Source: Piscicola geometra
Taxonomy: Eukaryota > Annelida > Clitellata > Hirudinida > Piscicolidae
Reading direction: 5' to 3'
NCBI GenBank assembly: GCA_943735955.1
Contig: OX030959.1
Span: forward strand, 1,080,225 to 1,144,224
Length of the DNA: 64,000 nucleotides
The position numbers and the translations under genes were made by a program. Below, piece after piece: positions 26,885-44,659 of the stretch (positions are counted from its first letter, which is position 1; each line of letters begins with the position of its first letter). Below the pieces are notes generated by a model. That model did no database searches. It was not told the origin of the DNA and saw only the letters and a program-made list of their open reading frames with translations.

Positions 26885-28225
26885 GTAATGGTGATAATGA
26901 TGTTGATGATGATGGTAGTGATGATGATTGTGATGATGGTGATGATGATGGTGATGGTGATGATGATGATTAAATGATTGTGATTGGACGAACAACTCCT
27001 GGGAACTTGCTGTTCTCCTTCAGCTGCTTGTTGAGGTCTGCGTAGGAGGTGACCAGGTTGACTGACATGCTGTAGTCGTGGCGGTGGAGGAGGTCATGGT
27101 GGTGGTGGAGATTGTGGTCGTGGGGGTTGAGGAGGTGGTCGTGGTGGTGGAAGTGGTGATGATGGTTGTGGTGGTTGTGGGTGGAAGTGGTGGAGGTAGA
27201 GGTGGTGGTGGTGAGTGGTTGTTGGAGATATTGTTGGTGAAAGTGGAAATTGTATAAAAGGAATTGTTTAAAACCTGATGGCTCTTGAATTTGATAAAAG
27301 AGCGCTATAGAATGTATGGTAATGACGATGAGTAGGGTGGTGATGAAGATGAGGGTGATGATGAAGATGAGGGTGATGATGAAGATGAGATGATAAAGAT
27401 GGTGATGATGACGATGATGAAAACCGACTGAGGGGCGTGCGCCACATGAGGCACTGATGATGATGATGATGATGCCTTGTTGTCTTCCAGCACTGGAATG
27501 TTTGGAACTTCTGGAATGGAGGGACATTTATTTTATAAATATTATTTCAAAAAGTTGTTCTGTCAATTTGTGTCAATAATGTATTTATAAAGAATGCATG
27601 ACAGACGTCATCAAGGGAGGTGCACTGCTTACCGCTGTCTGACTCGTCGCCTGGGGCTTCTTCTCGGCGACCATCGCTTCAACAGGCGATGATAGAGTTT
27701 GAAAAGATTGAAGATATTCTAAATTAACTATATTACGTGGAAGCTCACCTGCTCACTCGGATCTTTTCGTCCCTGTTAAACAAAACACCCGATTTAAAGA
27801 CATGATTATTTAATGAATTAAACTCATCACTGAACAATCACTGACCATCCTTTGGTGTTCTTCTTGCCTTTGAAAGACGAGTTGAGACTCTTGAAGGGAG
27901 ACGTCTGTGACGATTGCACAACAAAGGTCGATCAAGAAGATGCATCAATCATTGATGATCAATGAATCTCCTATTAAAACGGGTGCAGATGTAATGCGAA
28001 ACGGCGAAAATTAATCTGATTAAAGAGTGAAATATCTCTAATTTCCATTTTTTAAATTTCCATCACAATATTTAGAGTTGGAGTTAGGGTTGTTTCTAGA
28101 AAAAGATAATTTTCCCAAATTGAGTTGCTTTCAACACCATAATGACTTTGCAAGCTCACCTTGGATTTAGTGGGGGCCTGCTTGCTAACCACCTCCTCCA
28201 GTCCATCTGAATCCTTGTCCGACAT
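26360..28225 (-). CDS. IFT43: Intraflagellar transport protein 43 (IFT-A subunit)
   Basis: Seven exons (28225-28160, 27904-27846, 27772-27749, 27676-27633, 27510-27429, 27069-26997, 26563-26360) join in phase to 183 residues; human IFT43 has 213. IFT43 is a small subunit of the IFT-A complex that drives retrograde transport in cilia. Diagnostic segments are ESDSGEVPNIPVLED, matching the family's D-IPxIPxLE, then VTSYADLNKQL (family V-TYxDLxxxL) and DKDVDLKVLTSRL (family EIDLKLLTKVL). Between the first two, a run of six Ser (residues about 84-89) encoded by tca repeats replaces the usual acidic VQEED-type stretch. The third exon is only 24 bp. The last exon reads on to a stop but lacks the family's Trp/Asp-rich WDWDHLF end, so the last ~50 residues may be wrong or a further exon was missed. 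Confidence 0.85.
26570..26740. repeat. GGTGGGTGG-type minisatellite in the last IFT43 intron
   Basis: Repeats of gtgggtgcaggtgaaaagtg and gttgggtggtgggtgggtag lie just upstream of the last exon on the minus strand. Confidence 0.8.
26839..26972. repeat. GAT/GGTGAT microsatellite in the last IFT43 intron
   Basis: (gat)n with gtgatgatggt interruptions, starting about 25 bp after the donor at 26996. His-rich antisense frames are artefacts. Confidence 0.9.
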
Positions 28226-29279
28226 TTTGAAACGAATTGCTAATGAAAATTAAACTTTTTTAATGATTTCTTAAAAATTAATGATTAGGTTATTAGTCTT
28301 AATGATTAAGACTTAATCGAAATGCAATTTATATTTAATTGTGTTTGGGTGCTTATCCATGGAAACAGCAGATTATACAGCGCTAGATATAAATAAAAAT
28401 TAAATATTTTACATTCAAATTGATTTCTAAATGGCTTTCATGCTAAATAACAAATCTACTTTTATTTCGGCATTTAAACAAAGAGAGAAATGACTAACAT
28501 TGAAGTTTTGCATTTACAATCGTGTAGCCTCTAATGCCACAGACAACAGTTAACATATTTGAATATATATTTATAAATACGATTATTATTATTATAATTT
28601 ATAAAAAAATTTCAAACACAATCCATAAAAAATGTTAAATCTAATGAAATAGAATATAAACCACTAAAAAGTGTTGTTTTCTTAACGAAACACGAAATGC
28701 ACCGACGACATAACACACTCACATCAAAGCTGACACCCACAGAACCTCGGCTGAACTACCACTGAAGAGTGCCTCAAGGACGCATCACTTTTGCCATAAA
28801 TTCCTATTCAGCCTGCACACACCCCTATGTATATAAAACACTGAATGCAATGCATGTCCTAGGAGCAACACAGCAACACTGATGCACACTCTACAGTGGC
28901 TCACGCGGCAAACAAGATGGAGGTGGTGGTTGCGAAGTCGAAATGTAGAAGAAGTTAAGACAGTGCTGACAAGATGGTAACAAGATGATTATGTGAGTAG
29001 TGATGATAGTGCTGATGATGATGTCACTGATGGCGGTGGTGCTGAAGATGATGGTCACTGAATGCTTTCATCAGAAGGTTGCACAGCCAACTGCAGATGA
29101 TCAAGATGGACCTGAAGTGATGATGATGACGATGTTTATAATGATATTTTAATTTAAAGAAAACCATAAAATCAAGATAACTAAATCATCAGAGACCTAC
29201 AAAGGCCTCAAAGACAATAAACCATTACAAGCACTGCAGTCTACAAAGCACACAGACGACATCGAGGGTCACGCGGCGA
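28226..29279. other. Spacer between IFT43 and B56
   Basis: About 1.05 kb of AT-rich sequence holding the 3' flank of B56 and the probable IFT43 promoter. Short GATGATG runs occur near 28990-29050. I see no gene. Confidence 0.5.
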
Positions 29280-34397
<5,118 letters not shown>

Positions 34398-35072
34398 TGC
34401 AATTTTTTTATTTTTTTTTAAATTATAATTATTAGTATAATAATTATAATACAACTTTTTTATGTTCCTGAGTCAAGTGTTTTCCTAATATATTTATTTT
34501 ATTCGGCTATTATTAATTTTTTACTCCCGAAAAAGTTGACAAAGGAGTCTTATAGAAAAGCTCACTAATTTTGAGTTGAAGAATACTAGAAGACATTATC
34601 AAGAATCAAGCAGAAGATACATCTAAATATAAAAGCATATATATATATGTGAAAAGTAAAAAATAAAAAAATAATATTTAATTAATTTAAAATTTTGTAT
34701 ATTTTATAATTTTTAAATAAACCTTCAAAATAATAAAAATTACACCTTTATTTCTATCAAATTGTTCAGTCGTATTTGTTTCCTAGTTGGTTTTTTGCAA
34801 ATATGAGACTGAGTCACTGGATTTTTTCTAATATTTAAAGAATCAAATTTATGAACTTAAATTTATTTTAAGAATTAGTTAGGTTTGCAGTTAAAAATTT
34901 TAATGAACTTTTTGCAGCATGTTTCGTTATAAGTGCGTATTACTTTCTATCTTATTATATCTACACCATGCAAAATATTTTTAGCTTTAACGACTAACAG
35001 AAATAATATATAATGCTTTTCAATTTTGTTAATATTAAAAAATCGAAAAAAAATTAAATCCGAAGCTGAAAT
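34398..35072. promoter_or_regulatory. Shared divergent spacer between B56 and the ELM2-SANT gene
   Basis: The two start codons point away from each other, 675 bp apart. The spacer is very AT-rich, with atatatatatg near 34638. It must hold at least one promoter unless unseen 5' exons exist. No sharper element can be defined by eye. Confidence 0.4.
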
Positions 35073-38000
35073 ATGGACATAAATGAAAAGTTGCATAACA
35101 GGGAAATGGCAAGTAATCAAAATAATTCACAAGATATTTCAGACATGACTTCGAATCATCCATTTTTCCTCCTCACAATTAACTCGTCTGCAGAGAGGCA
35201 TTCCTCAAACATACCTCTCCATCAAAGCACTTCCTCAATCAGCCACAACCAGCCATGCATGCCTTCTGTGCCAGGTTGACTCTTTAATATTGCAAATATA
35301 TATTTAAAATATTATTCTTCACAATAATATCAAAACAATTATTCTAATGAATCATTAAAATGAATTAAACCATTAAATCTTTCAATTCTTCTCAATCATA
35401 CCATGCACACACACACGGCTACAATAGAGCAGACAAAGCGCAAGAAGGGACGACCGCGCAAGGAGGGCTCAGGCGAGGGCAGGGAGGTGTGTGTCGAGTG
35501 TGGCAAGGCCTTCAGCAACTCGAGCAGTCTCCAGAAACATGTGGTGGTGCACTCGCAACATCGCAGCTTCACGTGTGGTGAGTGCCACAAGGCATTCAAA
35601 AGGCAGGACCATCTGTGAGTGCTTGCAGGGTGTTTGAACATTGCCTCTGAAGTTGAAGATTGTCTTCATTTGGAGAAAGCATTTGTTGAAGGAAGGCAAG
35701 AGGATTCTCTAGCGGCTAGAGAGTCTTCTTGGCTCCCTAGAGTCTAGTCGCACTATCAAAATCACTTATGAGTCAATCATCATTCTCATTTCACAACATA
35801 GCATCATTATCACTTCACAGCATTATCATCATCATCACCTCACAGCACTGGCCACATGTTGACTCACAGCAAGACGAAGCCCTTCACATGTTCCGATTGT
35901 GGCAGGAGTTACTGCGACCTGCGCTCCCTTAAACGCCATCTCGAAGTTGACCATGCTTCCCAACAACAACAAGACCTCCCTCCACAGCAACCACAACATC
36001 AACAGCATCAGAAACAGAAACAGTTTTCTATGCAAGCATCTTTACAACAACCTTATCACCCATTTCCACAACAACAAAATCAACAACAACTACAACAGCA
36101 ACAAAGTCAACAACAACAATCTTTCATTCAACCTGCACCAAGACTACAACAGCACCAACACCAGGCCTCCACCCAACTCAAACAACAACAACAAACTCCT
36201 CTCAATCCACTTTCAAAGCAACAAGAAAAGATATTCACTGCACAGCTTCCTTTCCCCTGCTCAGACAGTTTGCCTCAACAACAAGTTAACCAACAAATAC
36301 ATCAAGCTAAGCAACAACATCAATTCAACCACCACCAACAACAACAACAACAAGTTAACCCACAACAACAACAAATTTCTCACCAAAGATACATTCCATC
36401 CAGCACTTTTCTAACCTTTCCTCACAACAACAACAACAACAACACTGAAAGGATCACTGACAGTCTTGCCAGCATTCCTGCAAGTATACAACTGAAGAAT
36501 TTCATGGAACTCTCACAACAACAACAACAATTTCATCAACAACAACAACTACAACCACCAGTTCTACAAAAACAATACATTTATAAGCAACAACCGAAAT
36601 CGTCAAAAAATGATAATTATTTTCAAAATACCCATCAACAACAGCAAGATATAAAACAACAACAACAACAACAGGAGAACAAAAAATCAACGAAAAGCAT
36701 TCTACATGCACTTTTAATTCAAAACTCAACAACAACAACATCAACTTCTACCACCACAACAAGCATACAAACACAACAACAACAACAGCATGCCTATGAT
36801 AGTATAGCACACAACAACAAAACACCAATAGATGATAGTAGTTTTAGGAAAAAAGGTTGTGTTGATGGTTATGATGATGATGGTGGTGATAATGATGATG
36901 ATGATGAGGGTGGTGGTCATGATGATGATGATGATGACAAGAATGATGAAAGCATCCCAGAAGACTTGAGGAACATCCATACGAATCTCCTGTTCACCAG
37001 TGGTTTCCTCCCGGCATCATCATCATCACCACCTCCTTCATCATTATCATCACCACCACCTTCATCATCATTCTCACCCGCACCAGCTTCATCTTCGTTT
37101 TCATCATTGCCTGTTCCTTACGATGATCGTTACCATGACCCACCTCCTCTCTTCGACAAGCTAGGAGATGAGGTATCATCATCAACAGCACCACCACATC
37201 GGGTATCATCATTAGTTTCTTCTTCGTCATCTTCATCATCATCACTGTCATCAAACAAAAGCAGGAATAGTAATTATAATGATAATATCAATAGAAATAA
37301 TGATGATAATAATGCCAATATTAGTAGCCTCAGCAGTGCAGCATGGGCGTCTCAGATGATACAGAGGATGACGCAAATGTCGCAAGGGGGCGTTGTTGCT
37401 GCTGTTGCTGGGGGTGGTGTTAGTGGTAGTGGTAGTGGTGGTGGTGCTGATGGTAGTGGTGGTAGGGGTGCTATTGATGATGGTGTTGATGATGATAATG
37501 ATGTGGGTGGTGGTGATGATGGTGTTGATGATGATAATGATGTGGGTGGTTGTGATGATGGTGTTGATGATTATAATGATGTGGGTGGTGGTGATGAGGA
37601 TCTCTTAATGAGTTTCATGATGGAGAGTAAATACAGTGTTACAGGCTTCAATAATACTAATAATAGTGATAATAGTGATAATGTTGGAACAGTCTGTGCA
37701 GTTCAAACCAAAAAAAGAAAGGCAGATTTTGGTAACAACAACATTTCATTCGGTGTAGACAACAATAACAACAACAAAGTTGTATTCGGTGTGGACAACA
37801 TTAACAACAACAACAAGTTTGGCATAGACACCACCAACAACAGCAACAACACCTCCAAAACCACCATCACCACCAACAACAACAACAACAGACAGAGCAA
37901 CGACTCAGCAGACACATTCCGCAGTCCAGGCCACTTGAGGGGCAGACGAGGGCGTAGACTCGAGCCCCTCATCATGCCCTCCAAACACGCCCTTCTCACC

Positions 38001-41000
38001 ACCCCCACCAACCACACCAGCCACCCCTACCACACCTCCACAACCACCAGTAGTGGCAACTCCAGTGGCGGTGGTGGCTTCGGCTTCCACAGCCACTTGC
38101 GCTCTCCCAGGGCGATTGCTGGCAGCGGCTTCTACGACTCGTGCATTCCACCGCCCTTCAACGCGCCCATCATCCCCTACACGCCCCCGCCCATGCTGAG
38201 CCCGGTCAGGAGTGGCTCAGGCCTCTTTTGTCTCCTCCAGGCCGCCTCCTCCATCCTCACTCCCCGCATCAGGAAGTGTATGTGTGGTTGTGGTGTGGTT
38301 GTGGTTGTGGTGGGGTGGTGGTGTGGGGTGGTTGTGGTGTGTATTGATGTGTGGTGTGTGGTAGTTGTGGTAGGGGTGTGTAGTGTTGTGGTGGTTTTGT
38401 GTATAATAAAATTACAATTATGCAATAATATATTATAAGAAAAGTAAATAAAACTATTTTAATTAAATAAACAACAACCACACCCCCTCACCACCACCAT
38501 ACCACCATAGCAACGACCCACGTGACGCCTGAGATCGAGGAGGGATTGGTGGAGGAGGTGGTGACGGATGACTCATCATCCACCGAGGCTCCTCCCACCA
38601 CTGACGACAATCCGTAAGCGAAGGGAGGGTGAGGTGTGAGAAGGGGGTCATGGGCTTCATTTGTGGTCATGTAGTTTTAATGCTTTTTGACTAGCCTTTT
38701 AGACTCATTACTTTTTATATTCAAAGAAGTTGACGTTGGTTTCTTTGGGTTGGTGTTTGTGTTATTTTTGCGGCAGTTTCATAGTGGTAGTATTAGTAGT
38801 AGTAATAGTAGTAGTAGTAGTAGTAGTGGTAGTAGAAGTAGTAGTAGTAGTAGTAGTATTAGTATTAGTAGTAGTAGTAGTAGTAGGGGTAGTAGTAGTG
38901 GTATTAGAAGTAGTAGTAGTAGTAGTAGTGGTAGTAGTAGAAGTAGTAGTAGTAGCAGGGCCCGCGCTGGGTCAAAATTTTGTGGGGCCAATTTTTTTTA
39001 AAGTCCCATGTATAATGCGCACTTTTTTTATTTTTAAACTTACCCTTAATAAGCTCCTAGTCGGCTTCATATCAATAAAACCCTCCCACATAGAAAGTGT
39101 CTTCTTTTTTTAATAATTATTTTAATTTTTAGTTTTATTTTTATAAAGTGAGCGTTAAATCTTTTTTTAAGAAAATGAAATAACATAAAATTAATTCATT
39201 ACAAGTTAAAAACACGGATTATAGCTATAGTTTATAGAGAATCTTTTAGACAAATATAAATTTAATGTTAAAAAAACTTGTTTATGCATATTCAAACTGA
39301 TATAATTGTTAATTCATTATTCTGCGTTGTTTCTTATTCGCCCAAAGTTTGTAAATACATTTAAAGTCTATTTCTTCAACTTTTTTACCTTCAATAGAGA
39401 TATTCATTAAATTTTCTAAATTTGTTATATTTATACTCTTTCTTAAGTCAGATTTTATTAAGTTTTGTCTACTGAATCCTCTTTCACACTCTACAGTTGA
39501 TACTGGCGATAGTAACAATCGTTTGGCAGCTTCCGCTGATGCTGGATAAGAATAAGAGTTTTTAATGGCAAAATTAGTTCTAGATTTTATGTCAGTGACT
39601 GACTTATTACCAGAGCTATGGCTGGCTCGAGTGAAGTTGGCGAAGCTGAGTAGTTCAGGTTGTGAGCTCTCGATACCCACAGCCTCTAGGTACTTAGATA
39701 CTGTTTCTATGTCTGAGGGTATTTCGGAAACTGAAGTACTTGGATCAAAAAAATTGTTCATTGCTGTTAATACAGATCCATCCACGTTGTCTGAAAACCT
39801 ACTATTGAGGCTTTCAACAAACTTTCCGCATACAGACTCAGCTTCAGTTCTCTGTTTCACACTGTCTCGAATAGTGTGACCTTCATAATCAAAAATACAC
39901 AAACCAAATTCATCAGGCTTTGGAATTTCAAGTATAAGCTTTAAAAACTTTTGCTTCATGGGGCCTGACATAGTTTTTTACGTGTACTCCAAAGTCTGAA
40001 TAGTTGCTGTTAAAATGGGTGCAATCTCAGAATACTGCTGCGGCCATTCCTTGACAGATTCAAAACAACCAACATTCGCACAAAAAAAATTCTAATTAAT
40101 TAAATGTAAATTTTTATTTAGACTTAAGATTATAATATTTTAATATACTGTGAACCACTTGAGGAAGACATTTGACAGATTTCTTAGGATTAGCTTTTTT
40201 AATATCTCTTTAATTTCACGCCACTTTAATGACCGAACGGTATTACAAAGTATGCTATACAACACAAGTATTATATAGATTGACAGAGGCTTATTTAGAT
40301 TGATATAGTCTGCACGCGAATGACCGGATTAAAACAGGCTAATTTTGATTGGCTCAACTTTTCAATAACAACTTCTTCCCGCGACATTCTTTTAGACAAA
40401 GAAACATCTAAAAAATGTCACCAAAAAAATCGAAAATAAAAATTGGATAAAAAATATAAAAATTCATTGGGACCAATCAGGATTCTTTCGGGCCAATTTT
40501 GAAAAAGTGGGGCCATTGGCCCCAATGGCCCTCGACAGCGCGAGCCCTGTAGTAGTAGTAGTAGTAGTAATAGTTGGCAACAACCACAGGCACATTAACG
40601 AAGGTCCGGAGTTCCAAGCAGACATACCAGAGTTTGGGGGTGAGTTTTGTGTTTATTTTAATGTTTTATTGCGTGTTGTAGTGCTTTTGAGTTGTTTTTT
40701 TGTGTTGTAGCGTTGTGCTGTTATTGTGTTTTGTTGTTTTAGCTATGTGTTGTTCTATTGTTGTGTCGTTGTTTGTATTAACGACACAACAACCACAACA
40801 CAGCTACTACAACACCGCAGGAGATTCACAGCAGGCGCAACAGGCGCCAGAGCATGCCAGTCTCATGTGGTCTCCCTGCTGCCCCGTGCAGGAGGAACTC
40901 TGTGAGTGGTCCTTATCATGAGGGTCCTCGTATCGTTATCATCATCATCATCAACAACATAATCATTATCATCGCCATCATCACCACCACCACGACAGTA

Positions 41001-44000
41001 CAAGCCTTGCAGGAGTTTTCTTCGTCAGCCTGCGTGCAGGGCAACGGCAGCAACAAGGAGCTCATGCTGCACCTGCTGTATGCCTGCGCTGGAGACGCTG
41101 AGGTGGGTGGTGGTGGTGCATGGTGGTGGTGGTGCATGGTGGTGATGTTGGTGGTGCATGCATGGTGGTGCATGCATGCGTGGTGGTGCATGGTGATGGT
41201 GGTGGTTGCATGGTGGTGGTTGATGGTGGTTGCATGGTGGGGATGCATGCATGGTGGTTGATGGTGGTTGCATGGTGGGGATGCATGCATGGTGGTTGAT
41301 GGTGGTTGCATGGTGGGGATGCATGCATGGTGGTTGATGGTGGTTGCATGGTGGGGATGCATGCATGGTGGTTGATGGTGGTTGCATGGTGGGGATGCAT
41401 GCATGGTGGTTGCATGGTGGTTCATGGTGGTTGCATGGTGGGGATGCATGCATGGTGGTTGATGGTGGTTGCATGGTGGGGATGCATGCATGGTGGTTGA
41501 TGGTGGTTGCATGGTGGTTGATGGTGGTTGCATGGTGGGGATGCATGCATGGTGGTTGATGGTGGTTGCATGGTGGGGATGCATGCATGGGTGTTGCATG
41601 GTGGTTGCATGGTGGTTCATGGTGGTGCATGCGTGGTGGTTGCATGGTGGGGATGCATGCGTGATGGTTGCATGGTGGTGGTGCATGGGTGCCTGCATGG
41701 TGGTGTTGGTGGGGCAAAGATGGTGGTTCATGGTGGTGCATGGTGGTGGTGCATGGTAGTGATGCATGGTGGTGTTGCATGGTGGTGCATGTGAAGGTAC
41801 ATGGATGGTGGGTGGGTGGTGCATGAATGGGTGGTGCATGCGTGGGTGGTGCATGCGTGAGTGAGTGGATGAGTGTGAAGATGATGGTCACAATGCTTCA
41901 CCACCAGAAAGCCTGTCTTGCTCTCATCACCAAAGACTTCCCTCCTCACATTCTCGCATACAAGTATCCAGGTAAGCCTTCTTGCCCGTCATCATCATCA
42001 TCATCACCATCAACCTCATCATCCTCATCGTCACCCTTATCACAATCATCATCACCACCATCATCATCATCGGCATCATCATCATCACCAGAGACTCACA
42101 CGTGGAGTGAGCGGGAGATGGAGGTCTTGCAGACGTTCCTCAGCAGCAAGGACTTCTACGCAGCATCTCTTGCCGTTCGTATCACTATCAACACTGCCCT
42201 CATTATCATCATCATCATCATTATTACCATTATCATCATTATCATCATCATCACCACCACAGCTAGGAAGCAAGAGCAGCAAGCAGTGTGTCGAGCAATA
42301 CTACGTCATCAAGAAGGTCCTCTGTGAGCAGTACAAGCGCTCCAGGTGCTCCTGATGATGATGATGGCGATGATGATGATGATGAAGATGAAGAAGAAGA
42401 TGATGAAGATGATAATGATGCTGATGATGATGATGATCATAATAAGGATGATGGTGATGACGATGATGGTGATGATGATGATGACGAAGGTGATGATTAT
42501 AATGATGAGGAATTTTTTTTCATTTCTGGTTTTCACCACCACCACCAATGGGCCACTTCAGATTCCTGCGCAGAAGGAAAGAGGCTAGATTCAGTCATTT
42601 GATGGCCATTGGTGATGACGAAGAGAAAGAAGATGAAGATGCTGGTGGTGATGGTAATGATGCTGGTGGTGGTGGTGATGGTAATGATGGTGGTGTTACT
42701 GGAGGTGATGGTAATGATGTTAATGGTGGAGTGTGTGAAAGTAACATGAGAAGTGGCAAAATCCACGAAGAATATGATGAGGAGGAAGAAGAAAAAATGA
42801 GTAACACAGATGATGATGATGATGATGTCGACCGAGATACTGATGATGATGTTGACGATGATGATAGTTACGGTTTTTTACGAACTAAAAAGACCAAAAG
42901 CCACGACGACGACAACCAAAGCAAAATTGGTGACTCCATTTCAAGCAAATGTGAACGTCTCTCAAGCAATAACTCCACCACCCTCCCATCCACCACCCTC
43001 CCATCCACCACTCTCCCACCCACCCTGTCCCACCACAAGACGACTAGCAAGAACCAGGTGCACTCGACCAAACAACAACACCCCCTCTCGCCCTCACCAA
43101 GGCCTCTTCCTGTCCCAGCCAGAAGACCCGGCAGACCACCCAAGGGTAGAGGCAGACCCCCCAAGCACCACGCCCACAAACCACCCCCCCAACCCCTTCT
43201 CTCCCTCGGCTCACCCACTCCTTTCCCTTGTAAAATCTGCAAAAAGTTGGTCGTGTGTGTGTGTGTTTGTTTCTATGTGTGGGTGTGTTTGTGTGTATGT
43301 GTGTGTGTTTGTGTGTGTGTTTTTGTGTATGTGTGTGTGTGTTTGTCTGTATGTGTGTGTGTTTTTGTAAATGTGTGTGTGTTTTTGTGTATGTGTGTGT
43401 GTGTGTTATTATTTCTACCGTTATGTTCGTTTTTAAATCCTATAAGTTATTTTTTCTTACTTATAAATCATTTATGATACCTTTAATAATAATTAACATT
43501 ATTATTAAAGACATCACTACCACCATTTAAACACCATCGCTGAAATCATCATCATCATCATCATCATCAGGGTGTTCTATAAAGTGAAGAGCAGGTCTGC
43601 CCACATGAAGAGCCACCGCTTCCTCCCCACCATGCTCAAGAAGCCCCCCTTCTACCCCCCTTTTCCCTCATCCTTCTACCCCCCTCCCTCATCCTCTCAC
43701 TCCCCTCACTCATCCTACTCTCTTTCTTTTTCCCACAAAACTTCTTCATCTTCCTACTACCCTCCTTCAACCTCCTATCCTTCTCTTCCACCCTCTCATC
43801 CTCCCCCCTCTCAAATCGCATCATCTCGACCCCTTCCACCATCATCGTCCTACCCCCTCCCACCATCATCATCATCCTGCCCTCCATCATCGTCCTACCC
43901 TCAATCATCATCCTACCCTCCACCAACATCCTACCCTTCATCATCCTACCCCCTTCCACCATCATCATCATCATCACCTCAACGGCATACACCATCTCAT

Positions 44001-44609
44001 CCTTCTTCCTCTCCAACACACCCACCACCTCACCGCTTCATGCCTCTCTCCCACTCCTCCCACTCTTCACCATCCCAAACTATCCTAAAGCTTCCTCAAC
44101 AATTCCATCAGTATCAATTCTCCCATCCATCCATCCCTTCTCATCCATCCATCCCTTCTCATCCATCCATCCCTTCTCATCCATCCATCCCTTCTCATCC
44201 ATCCATCCCTTCTCATCCATCCATCCCTTCCCATCCATCCATCCCTTCTCATCCATCCATTCCTTCTCATCCATCCATCCCTTCTCAGCCACCACAAGCT
44301 TCTCATCCCCTCAAAATCCCATCCATCCATTCTTCCTTCTATCCACAAGGCAACACTCAACCATCCAATCCACCAGCTACCCATCCAAGCACTCGTTTTA
44401 ACGACATCAACTGCACACTTCCATATTGTCACTATCCTCAAGTACCAGCTGCTAAATCCATCAAGAAACCAAATATTCTGAGAGAGAATTCAAACTACCA
44501 CCTTGAAAACACAACAACAATATCAACAACATGCCAAGTCTCTGCCAACCCCCCTGCAACAACCACCACCAGCCACACAACAACACGCCTCAACAACAAC
44601 AACAACTAA
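35073..44609 (+). CDS. TRERF1/MIDEAS/ZNF541: MiDAC scaffold protein: C2H2 fingers, AT-hook, ELM2-SANT, C-terminal finger
   Basis: Twelve exons (35073-35274, 35428-35614, 35846-38277, 38511-38613, 40590-40639, 40821-40901, 41005-41102, 41908-41971, 42092-42174, 42263-42345, 42562-43245, 43571-44609) join in phase to 1701 residues. An AT-hook-like KRKKGRPRKEG (~71-81) precedes three C2H2 fingers (~89-167; CVECGKAFSNSSSLQKHVVVH, then FKRQDHLTGHMLTH, then YCDLRSLKRHLEVDH). Residues ~170-970 are low-complexity, rich in Gln, Asn, Ser and Asp. ELM2 starts near 976 (HINEGPEFQADIPEFG) and continues through GSNKELMLHLLYACAGD. SANT is WSEREMEVLQTFLSSKDFYA to KQCVEQYYVIKKV (~1075-1125). RPGRPPKGRGRPPK is a second AT-hook. 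The finger CKICKKVFYKVKSRSAHMKSH (~1350-1371) is diagnostic of the TRERF1/MIDEAS/ZNF541 family. In vertebrates these scaffold HDAC1/2 with DNTTIP1 in MiDAC, in the nucleus. The Pro/Ser-rich tail carries an 18-bp repeat (HPSIPS). Acceptor 40998 instead of 41004 is equally in phase. Confidence 0.93.
38779..38955. repeat. TAG trinucleotide microsatellite, left part
   Basis: (tag)n with att and ggt interruptions. It continues as tagtagtagtagtagtag right after the hAT element at 40550, so the element split one array. Confidence 0.95.
38956..40549 (-). mobile_element. hAT-type DNA transposon, decayed copy
   Basis: The ends are inverted: cagggcccgcgctg on the left and, read backwards, cagggctcgcgctg on the right. 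CAGGG is typical of hAT termini. The element is 1594 bp and lies inside (TAG)n, so the 8-bp target duplication cannot be read uniquely. It sits in the ELM2-SANT gene intron between exons 38613 and 40590, antisense to that gene. Confidence 0.88.
39309..40098 (-). pseudogene. hAT transposase, C-terminal half, with in-frame stop
   Basis: An open stretch of 220 codons (39971-39309) ends in the hAT dimerisation region: LLLSPVSTVECERGFSRQNL and LRKSINITNLENLMN. In the same frame upstream, FESVKEWPQQYSEIAPILTA extends the homology but is cut by a TAA just before the ATG at 39971. The DNA-binding zinc finger and the N-terminal half are not recognisable. It is therefore unlikely to encode an active enzyme. 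Confidence 0.85.
41103..41880. repeat. 38-bp minisatellite in an ELM2-SANT gene intron
   Basis: The unit is ggtggttgatggtggttgca followed by tggtggggatgcatgcat (38 bp), about ten good copies at 41215-41600 with decayed units on both sides. It begins at the donor gtgggtggtggtgg of exon 41005-41102. Each unit has the palindrome atgcatgcat. Confidence 0.92.
44129..44285. repeat. 18-bp coding repeat (HPSIPS) in the last ELM2-SANT exon
   Basis: About nine copies of catccatcccttctcatc-type units (18 bp, six codons), lying in frame inside the terminal exon. Confidence 0.9.
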
Positions 44610-44659
44610 TCTTTCAACACTCCTCACGCCTTCATCTCACAGCAACAACTACATCAGCA

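Noticed and set aside
40916..41891. His/Pro-rich minus-strand frames of about 300 codons
   Set aside because: Antisense of the 38-bp array and of ELM2 exons.
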